NCBI GenBank assembly: GCA_028641055.1
Contig: CM054061.1
Coordinates: 112,848,019 to 112,912,018 of the forward strand
DNA from: Alopecurus myosuroides
Lineage: Eukaryota > Streptophyta > Magnoliopsida > Poales > Poaceae
Direction of reading: 5' to 3'
DNA: 64,000 nt
The notes under the pieces are model-generated. The model was not told the DNA's origin and did not search any database. It saw nothing but the letters and a program-made list of their open reading frames with translations. Made by a program: the position numbers and the translations under genes. Shown here one piece after another: positions 1 through 11,136 of the stretch. How positions within the stretch are numbered: the stretch's first letter is position 1; every line of letters begins with the position of its first letter.

Positions 1-2223
1 GAGCCACTGTACTTATACCTAGCCGCAACAAATCAAGTCATCAGCACAACAATCGTGGTCGAGCGGCCAGAGGATGGCAAGGCATATGGCGTCCAAAGAC
101 CAATATATTACATCAGCGAGGTGCTTTCGCCGTGCAAACAGCGATACCCTTATTACCAGAAGCTCGCGTACGGCGTGGTACTCACAGCTCGAAAACGCAA
201 GCACTACTTCCAAGAACATACCGTCACGGTGCTAAAGGATGCATCACTCGGTACTATCATGAACAATCCCTTGGCATCCGGAAGAACTGCAAAGTGGAGT
301 ATCAAGCTCGGCGCCTGGGACATCATATATGCAGGGCGCAAATATGTGAAATCACAAGTACTCATGGAATTCCTGAGCGAGTGGACAGAACTGCAAACAC
401 CAGGATCACCAGAATACATGAGCAACTGGATAATTTACTTCGACGGGCCGAAGAGGAACGAAGGAGCTAGAGCCGGGGTCGTCCTCATATCCCCTAGAGG
501 AGACAAACTGCAGTACGTCCTACGGTTGGATTTCCCACCCGACGACCCGACATCCAACAACGACACAGAATTCGAGGCCCTCCTTCACGGCATGAAAATG
601 GAGATCGCCTGCGGAGCCACCCGACTGATGATCTATGGAGATTCAAACCTCATCGTACAACAGACAATGAAAGAGTGTGACGCTATTGCAGATAACATGG
701 TCGCCTATCGGGATATGTATAATCTGCTCGAAGGAAGTTTCAAAGGATGCGAACTAAAGCACATTGCACGATTCAGCGACGAGGAAGCAGATAAACTAGC
801 AAACATGGGGTCCATAAACACGCCCATACCACCAGGAACATACTTCGAGCGAATGATCAAGCGTTCAGTCAAGGTCAAAAAGCCAGCGGGAGCACCCGCA
901 GCATTGCTGCGGACGTCAGCCCGCAAATCGCAGTTATCGAGCTCAGCCACAATATTTCAAGACAAGTTTTTCTGGTCGAACCAGTCTGGACGCAGAAATA
1001 TCTCGACTACTTGTCCAACATACAGCTCCCAGCATACGTTCGCGAGGCCCGAAAAATAGTACGACGCAGCAAAACCTTTCGGGTGCTCAACGGAGAGCTA
1101 TACAAACAGAGCATATCAGGAATATTGCAGAGATGCATAGCACCCGAGGATGGCAAGGAGCTGCTGCGAGACATACACCAAGGAGATTACGGACACCACG
1201 CCAGCTGGAAGGCAATCGTGGGCAAAGCTTTCCGGGCGGGATTCTACTGGCTCACGGCGGCCAGAGACGCAAAGGACCTAGTCGACAAATGCAATGCTTG
1301 CCAAAGATTCGCGCCCAAGCCACACGCCCCCGCCACAGAACTACACATGATCCCCATTGCCTGGCCCTTTGCACAATGGGGGCTAGACATGGTAGGGCCG
1401 CTACGCAAGTCGACACCTGGAGGATATACGCACCTGCTCGTAGCAGTTGACAAATTCACGAAGTGGATTGAGGCTATGCCAGTCACCTCCGCCAGCGCCC
1501 AGTGTGCTGGTGAAATTCCTCGACTCCATTGTGTGCAGATTTGGCATACCACACAACATCATCACCGACAACGGCAGCAACTTCACATCAAAGGAAACAC
1601 ATGAATTCTGAGTGAAAAAAGGAATCACCCTCAGCTTCGCCTTGGTTTCTCACCCGCAAACTAACGGTCAAGTCGAGCGGTCCAACGGATTAGTCTCAGC
1701 TGGCCTAAAGAAGCGGCTACTCGATCGGCTAAACCCAGCAGCAGGGCACTAGGCAGAGGAGTTACCCTCAGTAACTGTGAAGCCTTCGCACAACGCCAAA
1801 TAGGTCAACAAACTATACGCCATTTTCATGGTCTACGGAGCCGAAGCCGTCCAACCCGAATACGTCAAATTCAGCGCTCCCCGAGTCGTCGCGTATAGCG
1901 AAGAAAGCTCGAACAGGGCACTCGCAGAAGACGTGGACGCACTCGATGAAATTCGCGACATCGTACTCGCAAGATCGGCGGTATATCAGCAATCACTGCA
2001 CCATTGCCACAGTCGTCGCATACGCCACAGATCTTTCGTGGTAGGCGACCTGGTGCTACGGCTCAAGCAAAAGGAAGGACACAAGATCGAGCAAACATGG
2101 GAAGGGACCTTCATAATACACGAAGTTATCCCTGGCGGCGCGTATCGACTGAAGAACCCAGAGACTGGTGGCATTTGCACCAATCCATGGAACGTTGCGC
2201 ATCTCCGCAAGTTCTATCCTTAG
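1..2223 (+). pseudogene. Tat-type pol 3' part: RNase H, second (archaeal-like) RNase H, integrase
   Basis: The frame is open from base 1. The first about 125 codons look like the degenerate RNase H that follows RT, ending near an SEWTELQ motif. A second RNase H follows with an intact-looking DEDD set: D at 442-444 (YFDG), E at 574-576, D at 640-642 (YGDS), D at 790-792 (EEAD). A frame change near 880-965 leads into the integrase: HHCC zinc finger about 1195-1310, catalytic D at 1386-1388 (WGLDMVG), D at 1567-1569 (ITDNG), E at 1675-1677 (QVERSN). The integrase is broken by a frameshift near 1500 and stops at 1608, 1750 and 1801. The C-terminal part, 1828-2223, is open and ends in the usual WNVAHLRKFYP-type motif. 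No functional polyprotein can be made from this copy. Confidence 0.85.
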
Positions 2224-2514
2224 GATTATTCTATTAAAAAAAAGGCTATACTAGCCATTTTGTAGCTCGAGGAAATACATGGCTTCTCAGCCATATCAAT
2301 AAAAACACATGGTTCTTCAACCATAGCTATTCACGTTCTTTCATTTTACATGCTAAAAAAACAGGTATACACCCCAAACGTACGGGGGCTACGCCTAACT
2401 AAGCATTAGATGAAAAATTTCAAATACAAGGTACAAAAAGGTTTACACCTTATAAAACACCTTACAACATCTCGAGTGAACTATACAAGGTAACATAATA
2501 TCTACATCCTACGA

Positions 2515-5500
2515 TTACACCTGACGGTGAGCAGTCCTCTCAGCCAACACTTGGTCTATCTCCTCCGAAGTCAGTCGAATAATCCGCTCTGCTGCGGGTT
2601 GGACGACCGCGTAGTGAGGAGAAAAGTCAATTTGAGAATTGGGCAGCCGCGCCACCGAGTTAAAGTTGATCTGATGATGCCACACCCGAACAAAGGCGAG
2701 TGCTACCTGCGCTCCACAGAAAAGCTGCTGGCGAACCCACTCCCGAACCGCTCCATCCTTCTGTAACGGTACCCAATGGATAAATGTCCGATGCACATCA
2801 GAAAGAGCCTCGCGACAGGACTCCAGAAGAACCTTCGTCTGGTTCGCCTGATACTTCAAAGTGGCCAAGACGAATCCTCGACTACGGTCTGACCAAAAAT
2901 TGGCTGCATGTGGTTTGGAGCTACCCGCCTCATAAGAAATGTGGGTATCAACCCAGTGAGTCTTGCAAGGACCGTCGGGTTCAACAACTGCAAAATTCAC
3001 CACACACGTCAAAACAAAAGAAGGAAGCAAGCAGTCAAACACTCGGGGGCTTGCAGGCTTACAAAGCATATCCTTCGCAATGGCCGCCAGCTCCTCCATC
3101 ACAAAATTTTCACGATAAGCCGCAAGTCTCTCCTTTGACTTTGCGACATCGGCCACGCCCCGCAGAGCTTTAAGCTTGCGCTTGCCATCCGCAACGCGAT
3201 CACAGAGTGAGGCAAATGTACTAGCAGCAGCAACAAGGGGATCCACTCGTGCAGCAGATCCACTCGTAGACTCTGCGCTAGGACCCACTACCTGGAAATA
3301 AATGAAGCAAGTTCAAAAACACTACAAGACCCCACTCGATAAACATACCACCTAGTTATCAGGTGCTCGGGGGCTACTCCCATCGGGATCTGATAACAGT
3401 TAATCGCAACAATCAGGCATTTCAGATATCAAGGAACACTTCGATTAAAGCAAAATACGGGAATACATCCCAAGGTTCATTACATCGACAGACAAAGTAA
3501 AAACAAACTATCCTTCGGCGCTGCAGAAGTACTGCCACTCGCAGCAGGCTGCCCCTTGCGACCAGCGCGGGCAAGCACTTCAGAAAGCTTCTTGGCAAGG
3601 GCTTCAGCCTGAGCGCCAAAAGGACGGAGTGCTACCTTTCTGCCTGTGACGGCGTCATAGGGAAGGCTCGAGTACGCCTTCTCCAGGTCCGAGACTCCGT
3701 GCGCCAACGCAAACTGGATAGCAGTCCTAGCCCCGCATTCAGACTGGGCGACTGAATAAGTCTGAAGTAGAATTTCATCCTCTAGGAAAACTTTCAGAAG
3801 GCCGCCCAGCGTACGAGGAACCACATCATCCACCAGAAGGCGCTCGTGGAACTGCGTCAACACTAGGGTGGCTTCACCGATGAGGGAGCATATCCCACTC
3901 GCATACTCCTGGAGCTGGGCGCAGGAATCCGTCACGGCATGTACTCGCTGGCTCCCAGGCAGTTCCAAGGCAACCCCAAGGACATCTACAAAAAAGAGGG
4001 GGATATCGTCAGTTCCCGAAAGACCAAATCAAGGTACATTGCAGCAGAGAGATGGTCAAAAATGACTTACCCGCGAACTTCTGCGCCAAGGGGCGGATGA
4101 TGCCAACAAGATCACTGTCATGTTTGGCACCTGCCTCCTCCAGCTGCTTCAGCGCCTCTTGAGCCTCGACAAGCTTACCGTCGGAGTCGGCTGAATGCTT
4201 GCGAGTGAAATCCAGCTCCTTTCGGGAGGACTCCAACTCAGCCTCAAGGGTTTTCACCCGAGCGACAGCCTCAGCTTTCTCGGTCTTCAAGCGGGCAACT
4301 TGGGCTACAAAGCAACAGATACAGCTTAAGCAGCCTTCGCGAGTAACAGAGAGAACAAAAGGAGTGGGTTAACCTACCTTGAAGAGATTGGCCATCCTGG
4401 ACGAGCCGATCACGATCCATCCGAAGGGAAGCGCAATCCGCCTCAGCCGAGAGCACTCGACGACCGATGGCAGCAAGGGAGCCAAGAAGAGACTGCAATA
4501 GCACAAGACGAGGTTCAAGTTAAGGGGAAAATCTCTTGAGCCTATTCACGACTGTACACAGTCGAGTATAGCCTCGGGGGCTACTCCCATCGGGAGCACT
4601 GCCGTGCACCCGATAAAATCAAGAAAAGCAAGAAAGGAAAAAACTTAGACTTGAATCTGTGGCCAATCGCAAGCGATTACCCAGGGCCTCGGGGGCTACT
4701 CCCATCGGGAGCACTGTCGTGCACCCGATAGAAATCATAATCAAGCAAAGCAGAAAATATGGAGGACGCCAAGAAAATTACCTGGCCTTGGGCGATGGAA
4801 AGAGGGTCCACCGAGCTACCCGAGATCTCTTTGCTCGCCGAGGCTCCACCCACGAAGCCAGGAAACCCGTAATCTGGAGCTGCGGCTATTTGTGCGGGAC
4901 TTGGAGACTTTTGGATGGCCTCGGTAGCTGGAGTTTCGCTCGCAACTGCCTTTTTCCTCTTCACAGAGGGAACGGAAGAAGCGTACTGGCTAGGGCTGAT
5001 GGCTTGGAGGCTGTTACGGAAGAAATGGAATTATCAAGCAAAGTTACAAGGAAAAGGGGGAAAGATTCTCGACTAAAGAAAAACAAACTCACTCATCCTC
5101 GTCGTCGTCATCCAGAATGTCCACATTCCATGCGGTAGTGACCTTCGACTTGGGGGCTGGAGGAGGAAGCACATTCGGAGGCGTCACCAGGAGAGGCTCG
5201 GTCGCCTTGCCGGATCCGCCACCCAAAGAACTGTCTTTGGAGGTAGCTTCATCGTCCCCCCTGCCTGCGGCGCTTGCGGTGATGGAGCTGATCGCTACCC
5301 GACTCCTCCATGTCGTCTGAAGAGCCGTGCTCGGAGCTCGAGTCGGCCTCAGCAACACTGGTGTTGAGAGCAGCCTCAACATTGCTCGCTAGGAGGTCCG
5401 AGGCATCCTCAGCCGAGACGGGCGGGTAGCACGTTGCTATTTTCAAACTCTACAAAATAAGAAGAAGTAAAGAAGAGAAAACTCAGTCGATAGATTCTCG

Positions 5501-6516
5501 AGTGACAAAAAAGAATAAAGAAGAGACAAGAAGAAAACTTACCTCGGATGGAGGGGGCTTTGAAGCCTCGAATGGCTCAAGAGAGAAGGTGGCGAAAGAC
5601 TCGCCTACCTTCAGCTTGGTGATAGCAGCAATCTTCTTCTCGAACTCGGCATTCGAGAGGATATCTTGGCTGGCGCGGCAAGGGTCCTCAACGCCCTGGT
5701 ACTCCCACATAGTCGACAACCTCTCTTGTAGAGGCTGAATCCTACGCCGAAGAAAGACACTCGCCAGGTGCAGGCCATTCAACGCGACTCCCATCGTCTG
5801 ATCGCGAAGGTTTGCCACTTTCGCGAGTAGCAAGGAGACGATCCGGCTCTCCTCGACAGTGAGCATGTGCGCCCAGGACTTCCTTCGCTCCAAAACGGTG
5901 AACGGGTGGAATTCGTGAGCTCCACCTGCACTGTTGTCGGCGACATAGAACCACTTCCTCCGCCATCCTTGTGCGGAGTCGACGAAGTGCATCTCCAGGT
6001 AGGAGTTGTCCGTCTTCGCCTGGATTCCGAAGCCGCCGGTGCGGAGTGGCTCTCCCAGCTGGTTGCCTAGCCGCGACTTTTCATGGAAGACCCGCACTTT
6101 GAACAAGGCCTTCTAGAGGCCCCAGTGCGGGCGAATGCCTAAGAAGCACTCGCAAAGTACGATAAACCACGAGATGTGCTGAATCGCATTTGGAGGCAGA
6201 TCATGGAGCTGTATGCCGTAGACATACATCAATCCAAGGAGGAAAGGATGGAGAGGGAAAGAGAGGCCGCGCGAGACGTGATCCGCGAAAATCACGCGCT
6301 CGTTCGCGCGGGGATTCGGTACCTCCTCTTTCTTGCTCATGCGAACGCTCTTGTCGCCTTCGGGGGCAGCAGCCCCTCCCTCTTCATCTCCTTGATGCTC
6401 TTGTTGGTGGTGCTGGCGGAGCGCCAGTCGCCCGTCCTCACGGCGGGTGGCGCGGGGACATCTTCAGCAGCCTTCGATGACGACACGGTAGCGCCGCGAT
6501 TCTTCCCTCCAGCCAT
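2515..6516 (-). pseudogene. Antisense multi-exon gene of the Tat element (putative gypsy-type transposon domain protein)
   Basis: Start at 6516 (MAGGKNRG). Seven exons fit by frame and splice signals: 6516-5543, 5449-5093, 5010-4782, 4492-4378, 4304-4071, 3985-3513 and 3291-2515. Donors are GT and acceptors AG, and phases join correctly, for example DLQAISPS across the second intron. Exon 1 carries the conserved block of the plant 'putative gypsy type transposon' family (VIFADHVSRGL, then LCECFLGIRPHWGL). Exons 4-5 are charged and coiled-coil-like. The function of this family is unknown; it recurs antisense inside grass Ty3/gypsy elements. Breaks: a frameshift near 6340, TAG at 6111-6113, a frameshift near 5255, and the sixth intron donor reads GA instead of GT at 3512-3511. 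Expected intact size is about 1,050 aa. Whether exon 7 belongs to the same transcript is inferred from the matching acceptor and phase. Confidence 0.8.
4573..4742. repeat. Duplicated intronic segment with G-rich motif
   Basis: About 55 bp starting at 4573 is repeated at 4688 inside the third intron of the antisense gene. The first 23 bases (4573-4595 and 4688-4710) are identical, and the same 23 bases occur a third time at 3366-3388 in the sixth intron. On the plus strand the motif contains CTCGGGGGCTAC. Confidence 0.8.
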
Positions 6517-6938
6517 GGGAGCTCGTGGGTGCTTGCAGAGAAAGGAAGTGTGCGCGAGGTGGAAGAAGGAGAGCAAATGGCCAGGAAGATTTACTTTCCA
6601 CCTAAGGGCAATTACTTATACGCGAGCCAAATTGATCTGAGCCGTAGATCTGGTGATGTGGCACCTATCGCGGCTGCCACGCGTGGAGAGGAAATGAGGC
6701 AGCGCCACACCGTTACCTCTGCCACAATCTTTACAGCAGATCGTGCGCATTTACGGCGCGTGTCTCGCGGGAAAACCGAAAATGACCTCTCGTTTCCGGT
6801 CAAAAGCTGACAAGGTGGGCCATCACGATCTGCTCCGCTCTGTCACGTCCCATCGGGAGGAGCCAGAACAAACAAGTGCGCAATGACATCATCGCATACC
6901 TCATCAAATTTGAAAACCCCTTCGGGTAGGATCCCTGA
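6517..6938. other. Non-coding interval upstream of the antisense gene
   Basis: No ORF or recognised motif. It would hold the promoter of the antisense gene if that gene was ever transcribed; I see no clear TATA box. It leads directly into the minisatellite. Confidence 0.4.
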
Positions 6939-7250
6939 CACGAAATTTCTTTCGTATGGACATATCAAGACGCGAAAACTGTTTCGCATAAGCTCCTTAA
7001 CACGAAATTTCTTTCGTATGGACATATCAAGACGCGAAAACTCTTTCGCATAAGCTCCATAACACGAATCTTTCATATGGACATATGAAGACGCGAAAAC
7101 TCTTTCGCATAAGCTCCATAACACGAAATTTCTTTCGTATGGACATATCAAGACGCGAAAACTCTTTCGCATAAAAGCCCTTGACACGGAATTTCTTTCG
7201 TATAGGCACAACAAGGCTTCCAGACACGAAAACTCTCTCGTATGGACAGG
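6939..7250. repeat. 62-bp minisatellite, about five copies
   Basis: Units start with CACGAAATTT-like sequence at 6939, 7001, 7063, 7122 and 7185, giving spacings of 62, 62, 59 and 63. A degenerate sixth piece lies near 7225. Each unit contains the palindromic CGAAAnnnTTTCG core twice. Copy 3 has a 3-bp deletion. The apparent ORFs across it on the minus strand are produced by the repeat and are not genes. Confidence 0.9.
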
Positions 7251-8391
7251 AAAACACAAATGCAAAAATCCTTATGTGTAAAAACAACAAGGAAAATTTC
7301 TTCACTCGAAAAATATCGTGGCAATATTCGCGAGTAAGCAGTCCCTGCCACTCTAACACACGATGTATACACATCCTTACCCTGGATCGTTCAGCCGACT
7401 AGGCACATCTGGATGCCGTATTTTCTTGGATACGAAGGTAAGACCCAAAAGATCTCTCTTGAGGGCCTGGAATCGCACTCAAGCTGCGTCCTCTGGTAAA
7501 TTTCCGTGTCAACAACACGAAGAAACATCCTAGCGGACGCGCCGGGTACCCTTATAGGTTAAATTCGACTCGGTAAGACCTCCACGGCCCAGTCGCAATG
7601 ATCACCTCACCGGATTCGAGTCGGAGGTCTCGAATCTACGTAGGCCAGAACTATTTTTGCCCTAGATGCAATTAATTGGCCCTGAGCTTTCGGGAGAGAC
7701 AAGCAACTGAGCCACATCCTTCTGTGAAAACAGCCAATACACATGCACCTTTATTTCTTGATACTCGAGTACAATAAATGCATCGCACACAGGGTACACG
7801 CCCTCTTCAAGCGATTGAAGCCATCAGTCGAAAAGAAATCAAGACGAACTTTGAGCGTCTAACCGACAGATTCTCAGCCGAATAAACGCTCATAGGCTAT
7901 TGACAAAGGGATGGATCCTAGACCTATCGGGTGAGCCTACCCGGTCCAAGGCCCAAGACTCAAGCTCCAAGGGAGACGCTGTGGACAGTTCTAGAAGGCC
8001 CAATCAAGGCCCACCCGCAAAGCCTTGTGGGTTAAGAAAGGAAACATGTAACCGACTTTAGGTTAGGGTTTGTATCCCCCCCGGGGACGGTTTGAGACCT
8101 GGCTACCTATATAAAGCCAGGAGAACCACCGGGAGGGGGACCGAACAAGACCGCACCACCTAAGCCTTGAGATTGAGATCTACTCTCGACTTGAGCACCC
8201 CCGCTGTAACCGATCTATTGTGCTAATACAGATCGACAGAAGCAGGAGTAAGGGTTTTACCTCTATGAGGGCCCCAAACCTGGGTAAATCTTGCCCCCTG
8301 TTAGCTGACGATTGTCACCAGTGCCTACTCGTTCTCTTACTCGAAACCCTATCGGTTCACCCGAGGGACTTGTTGAGATGCATATTCGACA
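7251..8391 (+). repeat. 3' LTR of the Tat element (5' edge not resolved)
   Basis: The segment has a TATA box (8108-8115) followed by a leader-like GA-rich stretch and ends in CA at 8391. No second LTR is in the window for comparison, so the left edge is approximate. No ORF of interest is present. Confidence 0.55.
8108..8115 (+). promoter_or_regulatory. TATA box of the Tat LTR
   Basis: TATATAAA inside a GC-richer context, about 280 bp before the LTR end, as expected for an LTR promoter. Confidence 0.6.
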
Positions 8392-9534
8392 GGGACTTTC
8401 CTTGGAGGGAGGTCGGTTCCCCCTCCCTCCCTTGGCCACACCAAGGTCCCTAGGAGGATTCATATTGGACTCCTAGATGAATTCCAATCCCCTCCCCCCC
8501 CATTTCCCCCTTTTTTTCCTTTTCCAATTTTTCTCCTTATTTATTTATCAAATAAATAAGGGAAAACCCAAGGAAGGAAAATGCGCACTGTGATACCATG
8601 GGTCCAACCTGGCAGCCCCTAAAACTAGGGGTTGCCCATAGGAGGAAATCTCCCCCCCCTCCGGCACTGCCCCCGTATATGGAAAGTCGTCTGAAACTCT
8701 TCTGGTACCGCGTGACCCCTAGAGATAAAATCATCGACCTTATATAACAATGTCAAAAACACATTTCCGACATCCTAGCACATCTCATATCCTCTGTTAT
8801 ATATCATATAATATACTACCTATACCGACATACATTGAAGCCGTAAGTGTGTAACCCCTACAGGTTCGATAACTAGTAGACATCATTGGAAAAAATCCTA
8901 ATAAATAATCAACATCGGGACCGTGGACGTCCATATTGATTCCTACAAGTTATACGAAGAAAACCACTAAACATGTTGGTTGTTAAGTAAGTTCATATTA
9001 CTTCGCGATGCCAATCAATACCTTGGGATGAGATAAATGATAAGACCGTGATTAAACTCTTTAACCAACTTATCATATTATTCCCGATATATGCTATGAT
9101 TCCTTTTACTCGTTACTGTGACATAGTATCCCCATGACTAGTGTCATGTGTTTGTATGCGCAGACTTATTACCGATACTATTTCACCGAGTGGATCCTGT
9201 ATGTACATCTCTATTAACTAGAGGAATAATTCCCAATCTTGAACTATCACAATGAATTTATACTTTTGTGACCACCCAGTGTTAGCCTTTTTTATCACCC
9301 AGTTTACGGTGTGATACTTGACTATACCAAAATGATCCTTACGATAATCATCATTGAATATTCTCATGGTCAAAGGAAGGAAACAAAACAACCATTTTGT
9401 GATGATACTATTTGGCAAAACTATTCTCGTAGTATCTCAACTACTTGGGTATACCCAGACATAATGTTGGAACAACATTGGGCCCATTAATATTGACATA
9501 ACAAATGTCCATGATCAGGAAAATACATGGTCAT
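8392..9534 (-). repeat. X1 3' LTR, first segment
   Basis: It aligns along its length with 20740-22020 in X2. The left end is the junction with the Tat LTR and the right end is the GTCAT target duplication of element A (9530-9534). Confidence 0.85.
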
Positions 9535-11122
9535 TGATGGTGCAGGTCTTGCACTCGTTGGGAAACCCAAAGAGGAAGGGATGATGAGCACATCAGAAGT
9601 TTTCCCTCAGAAAGAAACAAAGTTTTAATCAACCAGTAGGAGGAAGGAGTAACTTCAGAAGGTTGATGCAGCTGAGATGACAGGGCACACTACCGGTTCA
9701 GCAGCAACGTGGAACGTACACAACACAATAAAATCACTTTGCCCCAACGAATCAGTGAGGTTGTCAATCTCACCGGTTTTGCTGAACACAAATAGGTTAA
9801 ATGTATGGTGTGGAAAATAGTATGAAAACAGTAGAAGCAGTATGAGAGCATTGGAAACAGTGGTTGTATTATCAGTATGAGGGAATGGACCGGGGTCCGC
9901 AGTTCACTAGTGGTGTCTCTTCGTGAAAGATAAATAACATGTGTGGTGAACAAATTACAGCTAGGAAATCGACATAAATGAAGGCTGCACCATAGTGCAT
10001 ATGCAAGACATAAATATTACTATGTGATTCATGCGGGCATTACAACAAGATACATAGACCGTCATCCAACTGCATCTATGACTAATAATCCACCTTCAGA
10101 GTGTTGTCCGAGCAAACCTTTGGTATTAAGTTGCAAACAACAGATAATTGAATTAAGCAAACTATGTAATGTAAACAATAGAATCATCCTTAGACAAAGC
10201 ATTGTTGTTTTCTCCCTAATGGAAACAACACATCCTCCATTCGTCACGTTTCTGTCACTCGAGCATAGATGCAAAGGAGGCATGGACCCAGTCTTGAGCA
10301 TAAATACTCCCTCTTGGAGTTACTAGCATCTACTTGGCCAAAGCATCTACTAATAACGGAGAGCATCCAAGTCATAAATAACATATACATGAAAATAACA
10401 TGATAGATTGATAATCAGAAGACATAGAATTCAACATTCATCGGATCCCAGCAAACACAACATGTGGAATTACATAAAGAGGATCTCGATCATGTGAGGA
10501 AGCTCACGAGATCTAAACATGAGGCATAAAGTGGAGGAGACAACCATCTAGCTACTTTGATGGACCCGTAGTCCAAGGATGAACTACTAACACATCATTT
10601 CGGAGGAGGGCATGGTGGTGTAGACCCCTATGGTGATGAATTCCCCTATCGGCAGGGTGCCGGGGAGAGCTCCAAAACCCTCCCGATCTCGGGATGATGA
10701 TGACGGCGGCCTCGGGTGTTTCTTGGGAAAAGAGGTATATTTCTAGGGTTGATATGTCGGGGGGATTATATAGACGAAAGAGCGATGGCAGAGGGCACCT
10801 GGGGGGCCAGACCACCCCCAGGCGCGACCAGAGGAGCGCCGCCCTATGGTGTGGGCCCTCTCCGGGTCTTTTCGAGACTGCGTGGAACCTTCGGGAATTA
10901 TAAGACTTCCAGGCTTCGAATTTTCCAATTCCGAGAATATTACCAGAACAACTTTCTGAAACTAAAAACAACAGAAAACAGGGAACTGGCTCTGTGGCAT
11001 CTTATTAATAGGTTAGTCCCGGAAATCGATAAAAATGACATAAAGTGTATAGCAAACATATGGGAAATAACATGAAAACAACATGGAACATCAGAAATTA
11101 AGGATACATTTATGACGTATCA
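9535..11122 (-). repeat. 3' LTR of element A
   Basis: 1588 bp, with terminal TG...CA. A TATA-like ATTATATA on the plus strand at 10765-10772 reads TATATAAT on the element strand. It is homologous to the LTRs of element B. Confidence 0.9.
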
Positions 11123-11136
11123 ACATCCCAAGCTTA
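11123..11136 (-). promoter_or_regulatory. Polypurine tract of element A
   Basis: On the element strand it reads AAGCTTGGGATGT directly before the 3' LTR TGATACG, as in element C. Confidence 0.7.

Larger units (their letters stand above)
1..8391 (+). mobile_element. Tat-type Ty3/gypsy LTR retrotransposon, 3' portion (truncated by window edge)
   Basis: The order is pol end (1-2223), antisense spliced gene (2515-6516), minisatellite (6939-7250), then LTR to 8391. The second RNase H of DEDD type, the integrase downstream of it and an extra antisense gene between pol and the 3' LTR are the layout I associate with the plant Tat lineage. The right end is placed at 8391 (terminal CA) because the following bases, from 8392, continue a copia LTR that is uninterrupted in the copy at 20093-22205. 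The element therefore appears to have inserted into that LTR. The 5' LTR, gag, protease and most of RT lie outside the window. Confidence 0.75.

Noticed and set aside
6939..7250. Regular repeats considered as a CRISPR array
   Set aside because: Units are contiguous with no unique spacers, and the context is a plant retrotransposon.
7027..7374. Minus-strand frames with repeating YERNFV-like peptides
   Set aside because: They are translations of the 62-bp minisatellite and of flanking LTR sequence.
10024..10326. 100-codon frame recurring at 16207 and in opposite orientation at 24743
   Set aside because: It lies inside the LTRs of elements A and B; conservation follows LTR homology.
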